Made by a program: the position numbers and the translations under genes. The notes beneath the pieces are model-generated. The model saw only the letters and a program-made list of their open reading frames with translations, had not been told where the DNA came from and ran no database searches. A DNA stretch of 9,631 nucleotides from SABI01 sp963676605. GTDB taxonomy: Bacteria; Spirochaetota; Spirochaetia; Sphaerochaetales; Sphaerochaetaceae. Shown here one piece after another: positions 1 through 6,364 of this stretch (within the stretch, counting starts at the first letter, position 1; every line of letters starts with the position of its first letter). The stretch spans positions 1 to 9,631 of the forward strand of contig CAXXSP010000004.1 in NCBI GenBank assembly GCA_963676605.2, read 5' to 3'.

Positions 1-1094
1 TTCAGTTCTTTCTGGGACAAGTCGTAGATATTGCCTCTGTATGGTACTGCCGGCTCTATTTCGAAAAGGTCAAAGCCCGTTTTCTCCTGAATGATCTCGG
101 CTGCATTCTCCGTATTACCGGTATGCGAGAAATAGGCAATAAGTACTTCGGGATTATCGGGTGCCGTTATGATGGGAGCGTACACGGTAGCAATACTCGT
201 ATCTATTGCTTCAGCATTGCGTGCGATTCTTAACCCGAGATTATCATCCGGATCGTTAGGGTTCGTTGCAGACCTGTAGGCGCTCCTCAGATGTTTGCCG
301 AAATCGTTGAATCCGCCACCTCTGTTCACTCTCAGCATCCCGGACAGGGGGCCGGAAGGATCTCTCATCTGCCCGGTGTCATAAGGACCGTAGTAATCAA
401 AACACCATTCAGATACATTGCCGAGGGTGTCATAGATACCAAAGTCATTCGGGGGGAAAGATCCCACAGATGTCGTCTCACCCCTGTATCTGCTCGTCAC
501 CACTTCAGGGTCCTTGCGGTTTGTATAGTTCTCTTCAATGAGGTAGGGGTAGGTTCCGTGAAAATTCACATCATCACTATGAACATGCTGCCCGGTACTG
601 AAAGGCGTGACGGAGCCGGCTCTTGCCATGTATTCCCATTCAGCCTCGCTCAGCAGACGGTATCCATCCGCGCTGCGATCCCAGGTGACAGTGTTTCCCT
701 GTATGGAATAGACCGGTTGGAGACCCTCATTTTCGCTGAGGAGATTGCAGTAGACAACTGCATCATACCAGGTGATATTTTCAACGGGAAGATCTTCTTT
801 GGCAAACCGGCTGGGATTGCTGTCCGTGAGTCGCTCATAATCACGCTGCGTGACTTCATACGGGTCTACATAGAAACTGCCCACACTCACTTCATGATAT
901 ATTTCATCTTTCTGTCGCTGTCGTTCCTGTTCCGGACTTCCCATGAAGAACGTACCGCCCACGACAAGAATCATCCGTTCAGCCGCCGTTTCTGCATGGA
1001 CAGGTCCAGTATCGGCGCTTTCAGAGGTCCCTCCTGCGTGGATGGAACTCACAATAACAGCGAGAACAATAAAAACTGATAGGATTTTTTTCAT
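1..1094 (-). CDS. Exported SUMF1/FGE-like domain fused to a flavodoxin (3' end cut by window)
   Basis: The frame is open from the ATG at 1094 to the window edge, giving 364 codons with no stop. The ATG follows an AGGAGG-type ribosome site. Residues 1-20 form a Sec signal peptide (MKK start, hydrophobic core, likely cut at SIHA/GG), so the protein should act in the periplasm or envelope. Residues 41-292 are a SUMF1/formylglycine-generating-enzyme-like domain: GGTFFMGS near 46, VTQRDYE near 81, LSEAEWEYMARAG at 148-160, GNVSEWCFDYY at 225-235, RVNRGGGF at 255-262 and a final GLRIAR. The paired active-site cysteines of true FGE, expected after the RGG motif, are absent (FNDFGKHLRSAYRS), so formylglycine formation is unlikely. 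Residues 316-364 begin a flavodoxin: VLIAYFSHTGNTE is the FMN-phosphate loop and FDLFEIEP follows. Roughly 110 more residues are expected outside the window. Flavodoxins are normally cytosolic, so export in a fusion is unusual. The partner and reaction are unknown. A MerR-type promoter lies upstream. Confidence 0.88.
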   Translation of the reverse strand, partial: MKKILSVFIVLAVIVSSIHAGGTSESADTGPVHAETAAERMILVVGGTFFMGSPEQERQRQKDEIYHEVSVGSFYVDPYEVTQRDYERLTDSNPSRFAKEDLPVENITWYDAVVYCNLLSENEGLQPVYSIQGNTVTWDRSADGYRLLSEAEWEYMARAGSVTPFSTGQHVHSDDVNFHGTYPYLIEENYTNRKDPEVVTSRYRGETTSVGSFPPNDFGIYDTLGNVSEWCFDYYGPYDTGQMRDPSGPLSGMLRVNRGGGFNDFGKHLRSAYRSATNPNDPDDNLGLRIARNAEAIDTSIATVYAPIITAPDNPEVLIAYFSHTGNTENAAEIIQEKTGFDLFEIEPAVPYRGNIYDLSQKEL

Positions 1095-1173
1095 TTCGGA
1101 TACCTCCTGACCCTGTCGAGGAACACCGGTCACTTCGTTTGCTTACAGAGTAAGTATGTTCTTATACCCTTTG

Positions 1174-1203
1174 TGTATAGTATCGGATTCCCTTAGATGA
1201 TAA
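1174..1203 (-). promoter_or_regulatory. Possible second leftward promoter
   Basis: A -35-like TTATCA (1198-1203), an 18-bp spacer and a -10-like TATACA (1174-1179) point toward the gene starting at 1094. Each box matches 4 of 6 consensus bases. It would give a shorter leader of about 75 nt. It is weak and supported only by pattern matching. Confidence 0.3.
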
Positions 1204-1283
1204 TTTTTACCGATCCGAGTCGAAGACGGACATCCACGTTCTGTCGTCGTCCGTTTCATGGGTTTTTCATGCACATCTTATAT

Positions 1284-1314
1284 ATGATACGGGCTAAACC
1301 TTACTCTAGGTCAA
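1284..1314 (-). promoter_or_regulatory. MerR-type promoter/operator, site A (flavodoxin fusion gene)
   Basis: Reading leftward there is a -35 TTGACC (1309-1314), a 19-bp spacer and a -10 TATCAT (1284-1289). A 19-bp spacer is typical of promoters activated by MerR-family proteins. The spacer carries CCTAGAG-TAAG-GTTTA, matching the cores of sites B and C. The implied transcript start lies about 180 nt before the ATG at 1094, a rather long leader. Confidence 0.6.
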
Positions 1315-1495
1315 TATCTCAGGGGAAGTTTTTAACAGTTCCGTCTTACAATCCCGAGCAGGGATCGTTATTGTTGCATCGGACGTCGCGAAGCTGTCCT
1401 GTTACGGAAGGTAGTCTTTCCGGCTTTCCAGCATTACAGAGACTATAGCATCATCTTTATGCCTGCAAGGCATATGATTCTATGAAAAGAAAGTA

Positions 1496-1525
1496 TTGGG
1501 CATATCCCAGGCTCCTCAGTATATT
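1496..1525 (+). promoter_or_regulatory. Likely sigma70-type promoter of the MFS gene
   Basis: TTGGGC (1496-1501), an 18-bp spacer and TATATT (1520-1525) point rightward, about 100 nt before the MFS start. The -35 box overlaps a small TGGG/CCCA dyad. No close copy of the MerR-type core was found in this orientation. Confidence 0.4.
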
Positions 1526-1628
1526 TTTCATGTGAGGAACGGAAGAAAGGTACTATTCTTTATTTAATAATTCAGTGACAGCAGGATAAGACGAATATGT
1601 TACATACAGACGCACGTGCAGAATCCAC

Positions 1629-3008
1629 ATGCAACGAAAAGAAGAACGAGAAGATAGAAAAGATATGATCGGAGCGAAACCAGCGCTGACTGCTGCTACA
1701 CTTGGATTTTTCACTATTACACTTGATGCTCTTATTGTGAGCGTAGCGCTGCCTGCGATTGATGCGTCTCTCGGAGCTGGGATGAGTGGACTTCAATGGG
1801 TTGTTGACGGATATACACTTCCTTTCGCAGCTCTGCTGCTGTTCGCTGGAGGCCTGACCGACAGATACGGTTCAAAGCGGATATTCTCTGCCGGAGTTTC
1901 TATCTTCACCCTCAGTTCTCTTCTCTGTTCAGTGGCTCCAGAGATATCTCTTCTCGTATCCGCACGGTTTTTTCAGGGTATCGGTGCCGCTCTTATGACG
2001 CCGGCATCCCTGTCCCTCATCGGAGAGGCATACACCGATCCATCAGAGAAATCCCGAGCCGTCGGGTTCTGGGCTGCCGGCGGAGCTGTCGCCTCAACGA
2101 TAAGTCCTCTCATCGGAGGACTTCTGAGTGCAGTGAGCTGGCGCCTGATATTTCTCGTGAATTTTCCGGTCGGTATTGCAATACTACTGATTCTGAGAAG
2201 GGTTGGGACGTCCTATCGCCGTTCAACGCCCTTTGATTTCTTAGGTCAGATAACTTCCTTCATATCTCTTGTTGCGTTCCTGTATGGACTGATACAGATG
2301 GGAAACAGAACCTTCAGCGATGCGCACGTGCTTGTACCTCTTGTGACAGCCTTAATCACTGGTATGTTTTTCCTACTGGTTCAGATGAAGAAGAGGAATC
2401 CCATGGTTCCTCGGAATCTGTTCATTTCACGAACAATCACGGCCACAGTGCTGATAGGATTCACCTTCATGATCGGTTTTTTCGGTATGGTATTCGTGCT
2501 GAGTCTCTACCTGCAGGTTTTCAGAGGATTGTCAGTGCTGGAGACAGGACTTGCTTTCATCCCCGTAACGGGCTTTTCCATTATCATGCCGATACTGGCG
2601 GCCTCACTTGCAGAGAAAAGAGGACCGTGGCTCCCCATAGCTCTCGGACAGATAGCCATGTTCAGCGGACTTCTTCTTCTCAGTGCATTTTCCCGGTATG
2701 CATCTGTCCCTGTACTGATTCTCTGCATGATACCTGTCGGTCTGGGAGCAGGAATGGCTATGCCCTCGGCGACATCGCTGCTCCTGAACTCAGTGCCCAG
2801 TGAGATATCCGGAACTGCCGGAGGGCTCCTGAATACAAGCCGTCAGATCGGAGGTGCCCTCGGGGTTGCTCTTTTCGGCACCATTATCTCTGTGAACGGA
2901 TATGAGACGGGCCTCACGATCAGTCTTGCCATCGCCGGGCTGCTTCTCCTGTTCACGACTGTGTTCGGAGTCAGCACTATGAAACCTGCGTCATCCACTA
3001 CTGTATGA
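1629..3008 (+). CDS. MFS drug/metabolite exporter, DHA2 (EmrB/QacA-like) type
   Basis: This is a 459-residue inner-membrane protein, rich in hydrophobic segments and of the length expected for the 14-helix DHA2 proton antiporters. The first helix carries LDALIVSVALP with Asp33, as is typical of this group. Motif A is GGLTDRYGSKRIF (74-86), in the loop between helices 2 and 3. Motif C is the Gly/Pro-rich stretch from about 149 to 164, followed by SWRLIFLVNFPVGI (170-183), a DHA2 hallmark. Family members expel hydrophobic drugs, dyes or metabolites; the substrate cannot be read from sequence. The ATG at 1629 has no clear Shine-Dalgarno site. The second ATG at 1665 (Met13) is an equally possible start, because the first 12 residues are very polar and lie outside the first helix. 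The gene stands alone, upstream of the DUF3737 operon on the same strand, and may export a toxic compound sensed by the local MerR regulator (inference). Confidence 0.93.
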   Translation: MQRKEEREDRKDMIGAKPALTAATLGFFTITLDALIVSVALPAIDASLGAGMSGLQWVVDGYTLPFAALLLFAGGLTDRYGSKRIFSAGVSIFTLSSLLCSVAPEISLLVSARFFQGIGAALMTPASLSLIGEAYTDPSEKSRAVGFWAAGGAVASTISPLIGGLLSAVSWRLIFLVNFPVGIAILLILRRVGTSYRRSTPFDFLGQITSFISLVAFLYGLIQMGNRTFSDAHVLVPLVTALITGMFFLLVQMKKRNPMVPRNLFISRTITATVLIGFTFMIGFFGMVFVLSLYLQVFRGLSVLETGLAFIPVTGFSIIMPILAASLAEKRGPWLPIALGQIAMFSGLLLLSAFSRYASVPVLILCMIPVGLGAGMAMPSATSLLLNSVPSEISGTAGGLLNTSRQIGGALGVALFGTIISVNGYETGLTISLAIAGLLLLFTTVFGVSTMKPASSTTV

Positions 3009-3042
3009 AGCTGGGGAATTCTATAAAAAACGCTCAGGCTAC

Positions 3043-3073
3043 TTGACCTGAAGTTAGCTCTAATTAGTATAAA
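3043..3073 (+). promoter_or_regulatory. MerR-type promoter/operator, site B (DUF3737-malY operon)
   Basis: A -35 TTGACC (3043-3048), a 19-bp spacer and a -10 TATAAA (3068-3073) lie immediately before the DUF3737 gene. The spacer contains CCTGAAG-TTAG-CTCTAAT, an imperfect 7-N4-7 dyad aligned with sites A and C. The expected transcript start leaves a leader of only about 12 nt before the GTG at 3092. This is the best-formed of the four candidate sites. Confidence 0.7.
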
Positions 3074-3091
3074 TTATATAAGGTATAGAAA

Positions 3092-3964
3092 GTGAATAAG
3101 AAAAAGATTGAGCAGAAAATCATGGAAGGGGAGCGTGCTCTCTTTCAGGGAGAGAATCTTCATATAATAGATTCGATTTTTCAGAATGGTGAGTCGCCTC
3201 TCAAAGAGAGCAGAAACATCGAAGTGGAAGGAAGCTCCTTCAAATGGAAGTATCCGCTGTGGTACGCGAAAGACATTATAGTGAAGAACAGTACGTGGTT
3301 TGAGATGGGGCGTGCCGGTGTGTGGTACACAGATACTATCACGATTGAAGAGAGTATCATCGAGGCTCCGAAGAATTTCAGGAGATGTGACGGTGTGACA
3401 TTGAAGAACGTTTCTCTCACCAACGCAGCTGAAACTCTCTGGAACTGCAGGAATGTCTCCCTTGAACAGGTCACTGCGAAGGGTGATTACTTCGCCATGA
3501 ATTGTGAGCACATGAAGGTGAACGGGCTCACTCTAGTCGGCGGGTATTCTTTCGATGGGCTGAAGAATGCGGAAATCCGCAATGCACGGCTTGTAACGAA
3601 AGATGCATTCTGGAACAGCGAGAATGTGACCGTCTATGATTCATATATTTCGAGTGAGTATCTGGGCTGGAATGCAAAGAATCTTACCCTCATCAACTGT
3701 ACCGTCGAAAGTCTGCAGGGTTTCTGCTATATAGAGAATCTTGTCATGCGGAACTGTACCCTGATGAATACCGATCTCGCATTCGAGTATTCGACAGTTG
3801 ATGTTGAGGTGAATGGCAGCATAGAGAGCGTAAAAAATCCTGCAGAAGGCATCATCAGAGCAGGGAGCATCGGAGAGCTCATTCTTGATGATAAGAAGAT
3901 TGATCCTTCACGTACGAAAATCATCACCGGGGATTCCGATGCGACAATGAAGGAAGCAATCTGA
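3092..3964 (+). CDS. DUF3737 family protein (predicted right-handed beta-helix)
   Basis: This 290-residue protein has no signal peptide or membrane segment and is probably cytosolic. It begins with GERALFQGENLHI and GESPLKESRNIEV, the pattern I associate with DUF3737. Then come about ten short strand repeats of the form x-N-hydrophobic-x-hydrophobic-x-N/D (for example VTLKNVSLTNA, LTLINCTVES, LVMRNCTLMN), with aromatic residues recurring (YPLWYAKD, TLWNCRN, AFWNSEN, LGWNAKN). This periodicity suggests a parallel beta-helix. No biochemical function is known to me. The GTG at 3092 is preferred because AGG lies 8 nt upstream and the N-terminus fits the family; the ATG at 3122 is an alternative. 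It heads a three-gene operon: the malY-like gene follows after 3 bp. It is transcribed from site B, a probable target of the MerR regulator. Confidence 0.85.
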   Translation: MNKKKIEQKIMEGERALFQGENLHIIDSIFQNGESPLKESRNIEVEGSSFKWKYPLWYAKDIIVKNSTWFEMGRAGVWYTDTITIEESIIEAPKNFRRCDGVTLKNVSLTNAAETLWNCRNVSLEQVTAKGDYFAMNCEHMKVNGLTLVGGYSFDGLKNAEIRNARLVTKDAFWNSENVTVYDSYISSEYLGWNAKNLTLINCTVESLQGFCYIENLVMRNCTLMNTDLAFEYSTVDVEVNGSIESVKNPAEGIIRAGSIGELILDDKKIDPSRTKIITGDSDATMKEAI

Positions 3965-3967
3965 TAT

Positions 3968-5158
3968 ATGAACTATGATTTCGACACTCCGGTAGACAGA
4001 ACCGGTACGGACAGCATGAAATGGTCGGTCGGAGCACACGAACTTCCGCTATGGGTGGCCGATATGGACTTTCATACTGCGCCGGAGATACGGGAGACTC
4101 TCATGAAGAGAGTGGCTCACGGCGTGTTCGGTTATACTGAAGTGCCTGACTCCTGGTATAATGCTTATGCTTCCTGGTGGTCTGCCCGGCACCATTTTGA
4201 TATTAGAAAGGAATGGCTTCTTTTCACCACAGGAGTCGTTCCTGCAATCTCCAGTATCGTGAGGAAACTCACGAGCGTCGGGGAGCATGTGCTCATTCAG
4301 AGCCCGGTCTATAATATCTTCTATAATTCAATCGTGAATAACGGCCGACATATCCTCGAGAGCCCTCTTGTCTATGAGGAGGGAAGCTACTCAATCGATT
4401 TTGCCGATCTTGAGGAGAAGCTGAGCCGTCCGCAGACCTCACTCATGATTCTCTGCAATCCTCATAATCCGGTAGGAAAGATCTGGGATAAAGAGACTCT
4501 CGCAGAGATCGGGCGTCTGTGCCGGAAGCACCATGTTGTCGTCCTCTCCGATGAGATTCACTGTGATCTTACTGATCCTGAAGCCGCCTATATACCGTTT
4601 GCTTCTGTCTCGAAGGAGTGCAGGGACAACAGCGTGACCTGCCTTTCTCCGACCAAGGCCTTCAACCTTGCGGGAATTCAGAGTGCGGCCGTATGTATTC
4701 CTGATGAGCATGTGAGACATAAGGTGAACCGTGCCCTGAATACAGATGAAGTGGCAGAGCCGAATGCTTTTGCCGCTGTTGCAGCAGCGAGTGCCTTCAC
4801 AGAAGGGGGACCGTGGCTTGATGCTCTCAGAGAATATCTTTATCGGAACAAAAGACTTGTACGATCCTATATCGCCGAACATATCCCGGATATTCACGTC
4901 GTCCCCTCCGACGCTACCTATCTTCTCTGGCTCGACTGCAGGAAGATCACCAGGAACAGTGAGGATCTTCAGCACTTCCTGAGAGAACGGGTTGGATTAT
5001 ACCTGAGTGAAGGCAGTCATTACGGAACCGGCGGGGAAGGATTTCTCCGAATGAACACGGCCTGTCCAGGAAGCATTCTTGAGAAGGCTCTTTCTCGCCT
5101 TTCACGTGGAATAATCGAATACCCGGCTCGTGAAAAACAAGAAACAGGTGATCTATGA
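3968..5158 (+). CDS. MalY/PatB-type PLP-dependent C-S lyase (cystathionine beta-lyase-like)
   Basis: This 396-residue protein is a fold-type I aminotransferase-class enzyme of the MalY/PatB group. Family members cleave carbon-sulfur bonds in cystathionine, cysteine or cysteine conjugates, releasing a thiol or sulfide plus pyruvate and ammonia. Visible hallmarks are the N-terminal YDFDTPVDRTGTDSMKW, PLWVADMDF (27-35), HGVFGYTEVP (51-60), CNPHNPVGKIW (163-173), the PLP-pyridine aspartate in LSDEIHCDL (Asp195), the Schiff-base lysine in SPTKAFNLAG (Lys230) and a C-terminal RMNTACP with the carboxylate-binding arginine. All key residues are present, so it should be active in the cytosol. It starts 3 bp after the DUF3737 stop and overlaps the next gene by 4 bp (ATGA), so the operon is tightly coupled. 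In a stress locus it could supply thiols or sulfide, or cleave cysteine S-conjugates. That role is inferred; an aminotransferase or MalY-like regulatory side role is also possible. Confidence 0.93.
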   Translation: MNYDFDTPVDRTGTDSMKWSVGAHELPLWVADMDFHTAPEIRETLMKRVAHGVFGYTEVPDSWYNAYASWWSARHHFDIRKEWLLFTTGVVPAISSIVRKLTSVGEHVLIQSPVYNIFYNSIVNNGRHILESPLVYEEGSYSIDFADLEEKLSRPQTSLMILCNPHNPVGKIWDKETLAEIGRLCRKHHVVVLSDEIHCDLTDPEAAYIPFASVSKECRDNSVTCLSPTKAFNLAGIQSAAVCIPDEHVRHKVNRALNTDEVAEPNAFAAVAAASAFTEGGPWLDALREYLYRNKRLVRSYIAEHIPDIHVVPSDATYLLWLDCRKITRNSEDLQHFLRERVGLYLSEGSHYGTGGEGFLRMNTACPGSILEKALSRLSRGIIEYPAREKQETGDL

Positions 5159-5643
5159 AAAGATACATACCCTTCATTATGATGGTACTGGCAGCGGCTC
5201 TTATGAGCGCGAGTGCAGTGAAGGAGTCCGAACCTGAGGTGTTGTCTCAGACAGAAGGGCATGGACACCAGATGTCTGCAGCTGAGGAGGAGACTTCTAT
5301 GAAGATTCGTGTGATATCACAGGGAAAGGTGACGATATTCAGGCTGAATGAAAGCAGAGCGGCAAAGGAGCTGCTATTTCAGCTCCCTCTTACTGTCGAG
5401 GTTCAGAATTTCAGCAATGATGAGAAGATATTCTATCCTCCGGAGAAACTCACTACTGACGGAACCCCGCAGGCCGATGCCAGGGCGGGCACCCTCGCAT
5501 ATTACGCTCCCTGGGGAGACGTGGTCATGTTCTACGAGGATTTCGGAAAAGCTGGGGGCCTCTATGAACTCGGATTGGCTGTATCCGGAAGTGATCATAT
5601 CCGAAATATGTCCGGGACAATAACGATAGAGCAGGACGAATAG
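5155..5643 (+). CDS. Exported cyclophilin-like fold protein
   Basis: This 162-residue protein begins with a Sec signal peptide (MKRYIPF, hydrophobic core, likely cut at SASA/VKES near residue 21). A polar linker containing GHGHQ (35-39) follows, then a domain from Met49 to the end: MKIRVISQG, LPLTVEVQNFSNDEKIFYPPEKL, YYAPWGDVVMFYEDF and a closing Gly-rich strand with LYELGLAV. This is the small bacterial cyclophilin-like domain often found beside flavodoxins and CMD/cupin proteins. It lacks an evident peptidyl-prolyl isomerase active site, and its function is unknown. The first start codon overlaps the malY-like stop (ATGA), with AGGTG 4 nt upstream. A perfect AGGAGG also lies 8 nt before the Met49 codon at 5299, so a shorter cytosolic form is possible. 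It is the last gene of the operon; a hairpin overlaps its stop codon. Confidence 0.82.
   Translation: MKRYIPFIMMVLAAALMSASAVKESEPEVLSQTEGHGHQMSAAEEETSMKIRVISQGKVTIFRLNESRAAKELLFQLPLTVEVQNFSNDEKIFYPPEKLTTDGTPQADARAGTLAYYAPWGDVVMFYEDFGKAGGLYELGLAVSGSDHIRNMSGTITIEQDE
5285..5301 (+). promoter_or_regulatory. Strong internal ribosome site before Met49 of the cyclophilin-like gene
   Basis: AGGAGG at 5285-5290 sits 8 nt before an in-frame ATG at 5299. Starting there would yield a 114-residue protein that begins exactly at the domain boundary and lacks the signal peptide. The purines also encode a Glu run, so the match may be incidental. Confidence 0.4.
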
Positions 5644-5652
5644 CCCTGCTCT
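5628..5652 (+). terminator. Hairpin across the cyclophilin-like stop codon
   Basis: AGAGCAGG (5628-5635) pairs perfectly with CCTGCTCT (5645-5652) around a 9-nt loop that includes part of the stop codon. No T-run follows, so it may be a 3'-end stabiliser or a weak terminator rather than a classic intrinsic terminator. It lies between two convergent genes. Confidence 0.45.
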
Positions 5653-5707
5653 GGTATGGAAATATAATCAGGTGAAGTCTTTTAACCGCAATGATTGAAA
5701 CCTGCAG

Positions 5708-6148
5708 TCAATGAGTTTTAATATATAGCTCCTGAATATCTTTCGGGACATTATCGAACCCTTTCTCAAGCAACTTCTGCTCAGATCCAATCTTCGCGGC
5801 TTCCCCATAATACCAGATCTTGAAATCTACCAGATCCATCACCGACTGCAGTTCCTGAATCTGCTTAAGGACTACCTGCTTTCTTTCTTCGAACAGTTCC
5901 TTTCTCTTGGTGAGAGAGCTCTCACCTTCTTCAGTCCACTCCTGAAAAGTCCTGATATCCCTGAGCGGCATGCCTGTTTTCTTCAGGCACTCGACAAGTC
6001 TCAAGTCTTCGATGCTCTGGTCATCGAACTGCCTGATTCCGCTTCCTGTACGCTTTATAGCAGGAAGAAGACCCTCTTTCTCGTAATATCTCAAAGTGTG
6101 TATAGATAAGTCGAACTTTTCTGCGACCTGACCAATGGAATAATTCAT
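5708..6148 (-). CDS. MerR-family regulator, AdhR/NmlR-like
   Basis: This 146-residue transcription factor carries an N-terminal winged helix-turn-helix (YSIGQVAEKFDLSIHTLRYYEKEGLLP, 3-29, and GIRQFDD, 37-43) and a long dimerisation helix with coiled-coil character (about 76-110). It has one cysteine, Cys54 in LVECLKKTGM, the position of the sensing cysteine in AdhR of Bacillus and NmlR of Neisseria/Streptococcus, which respond to aldehydes and related electrophiles. It lacks the metal-binding cysteines of MerR or ZntR. The start at 6148 has AAGGAGAG 5 nt upstream (6153-6160). It is convergent with the cyclophilin-like gene and downstream of the CMD-cupin gene on the same strand, separated from it by a strong hairpin. 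Its own promoter (site C) contains the shared operator core, suggesting autoregulation. Local targets are probably the flavodoxin fusion, the DUF3737 operon and the CMD-cupin gene (inference). Confidence 0.92.
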   Translation of the reverse strand: MNYSIGQVAEKFDLSIHTLRYYEKEGLLPAIKRTGSGIRQFDDQSIEDLRLVECLKKTGMPLRDIRTFQEWTEEGESSLTKRKELFEERKQVVLKQIQELQSVMDLVDFKIWYYGEAAKIGSEQKLLEKGFDNVPKDIQELYIKTH

Positions 6149-6163
6149 CGTGCTCTCCTTGTT

Positions 6164-6194
6164 GTGCTAGACCTAGAGCCAGCTTTACTTGCAA
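6164..6194 (-). promoter_or_regulatory. MerR-type promoter/operator, site C (merR autoregulation)
   Basis: Reading leftward there is TTGCAA (6189-6194), a 19-bp spacer and a weak -10-like TAGCAC (6164-6169), just before the regulator's ribosome site. On the plus strand the spacer reads CCTAGAG-CCAG-CTTTACT, a 7-N4-7 arrangement that aligns base for base with sites A and B. The operator match is stronger than the -10 match. Confidence 0.5.
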
Positions 6195-6303
6195 TCAAAG
6201 TGTACAACTTTTCAGTTCGTTCCGGCAATATGCGATTTTCTATTTCTGTTTTTTGTTTTGGGAATGAGCATACACGAGACAGGAGTTTCGTCCGTCAAAG
6301 GAA

Positions 6304-6336
6304 CCGGCTCTGAACGCGATGTGCACTCAGAGCCGG
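6304..6336 (-). terminator. Terminator hairpin of the CMD-cupin gene
   Basis: CCGGCTCTGA (6304-6313) and TCAGAGCCGG (6327-6336) form a perfect 10-bp GC-rich stem with a 13-nt loop, 28 bp past the CMD-cupin stop. In the leftward transcript it is followed by TTCCTTTG, a short U-rich stretch, so it probably ends that transcript before the merR gene. Confidence 0.75.
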
Positions 6337-6364
6337 ATATTCTACGATGCCTGCGATATCGGGA

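Larger units (their letters stand above)
1095..1628. other. 534-bp divergent intergenic region
   Basis: No convincing gene lies here. The only open frame of note (1197-1448, +) has no ribosome site or recognisable protein pattern. The region separates the leftward flavodoxin fusion from the rightward MFS gene. It holds a MerR-type promoter pointing left (1284-1314), a second possible leftward promoter (1174-1203), a 13-bp dyad CTTACAGAGTAAG at 1142-1154, a small hairpin (TATGCC/GGCATA, 1458-1474) and a likely rightward promoter (1496-1525). Confidence 0.7.

Noticed and set aside
291..1079. Long rightward open frame (262 codons)
   Set aside because: It lies antisense to the SUMF1-flavodoxin gene, whose protein shows strong family motifs; the rightward translation shows none.
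1..1094. Active formylglycine-generating (sulfatase-activating) enzyme
   Set aside because: The cysteine pair expected after the RGG motif is absent and no sulfatase gene is in the window.
1197..1448. Rightward open frame of 83 codons in the intergenic region
   Set aside because: No ribosome site and no recognisable protein pattern; it overlaps the MerR-type promoter site A.
3034..3051. TCAGG/CCTGA hairpin after the MFS gene as a terminator
   Set aside because: The stem is only 5 bp with no T-run, and it overlaps the well-formed -35 box of the DUF3737 operon promoter.
4439..4975. Leftward open frame of 178 codons
   Set aside because: It is a shadow of the malY-like gene, which has all catalytic motifs in its own frame.
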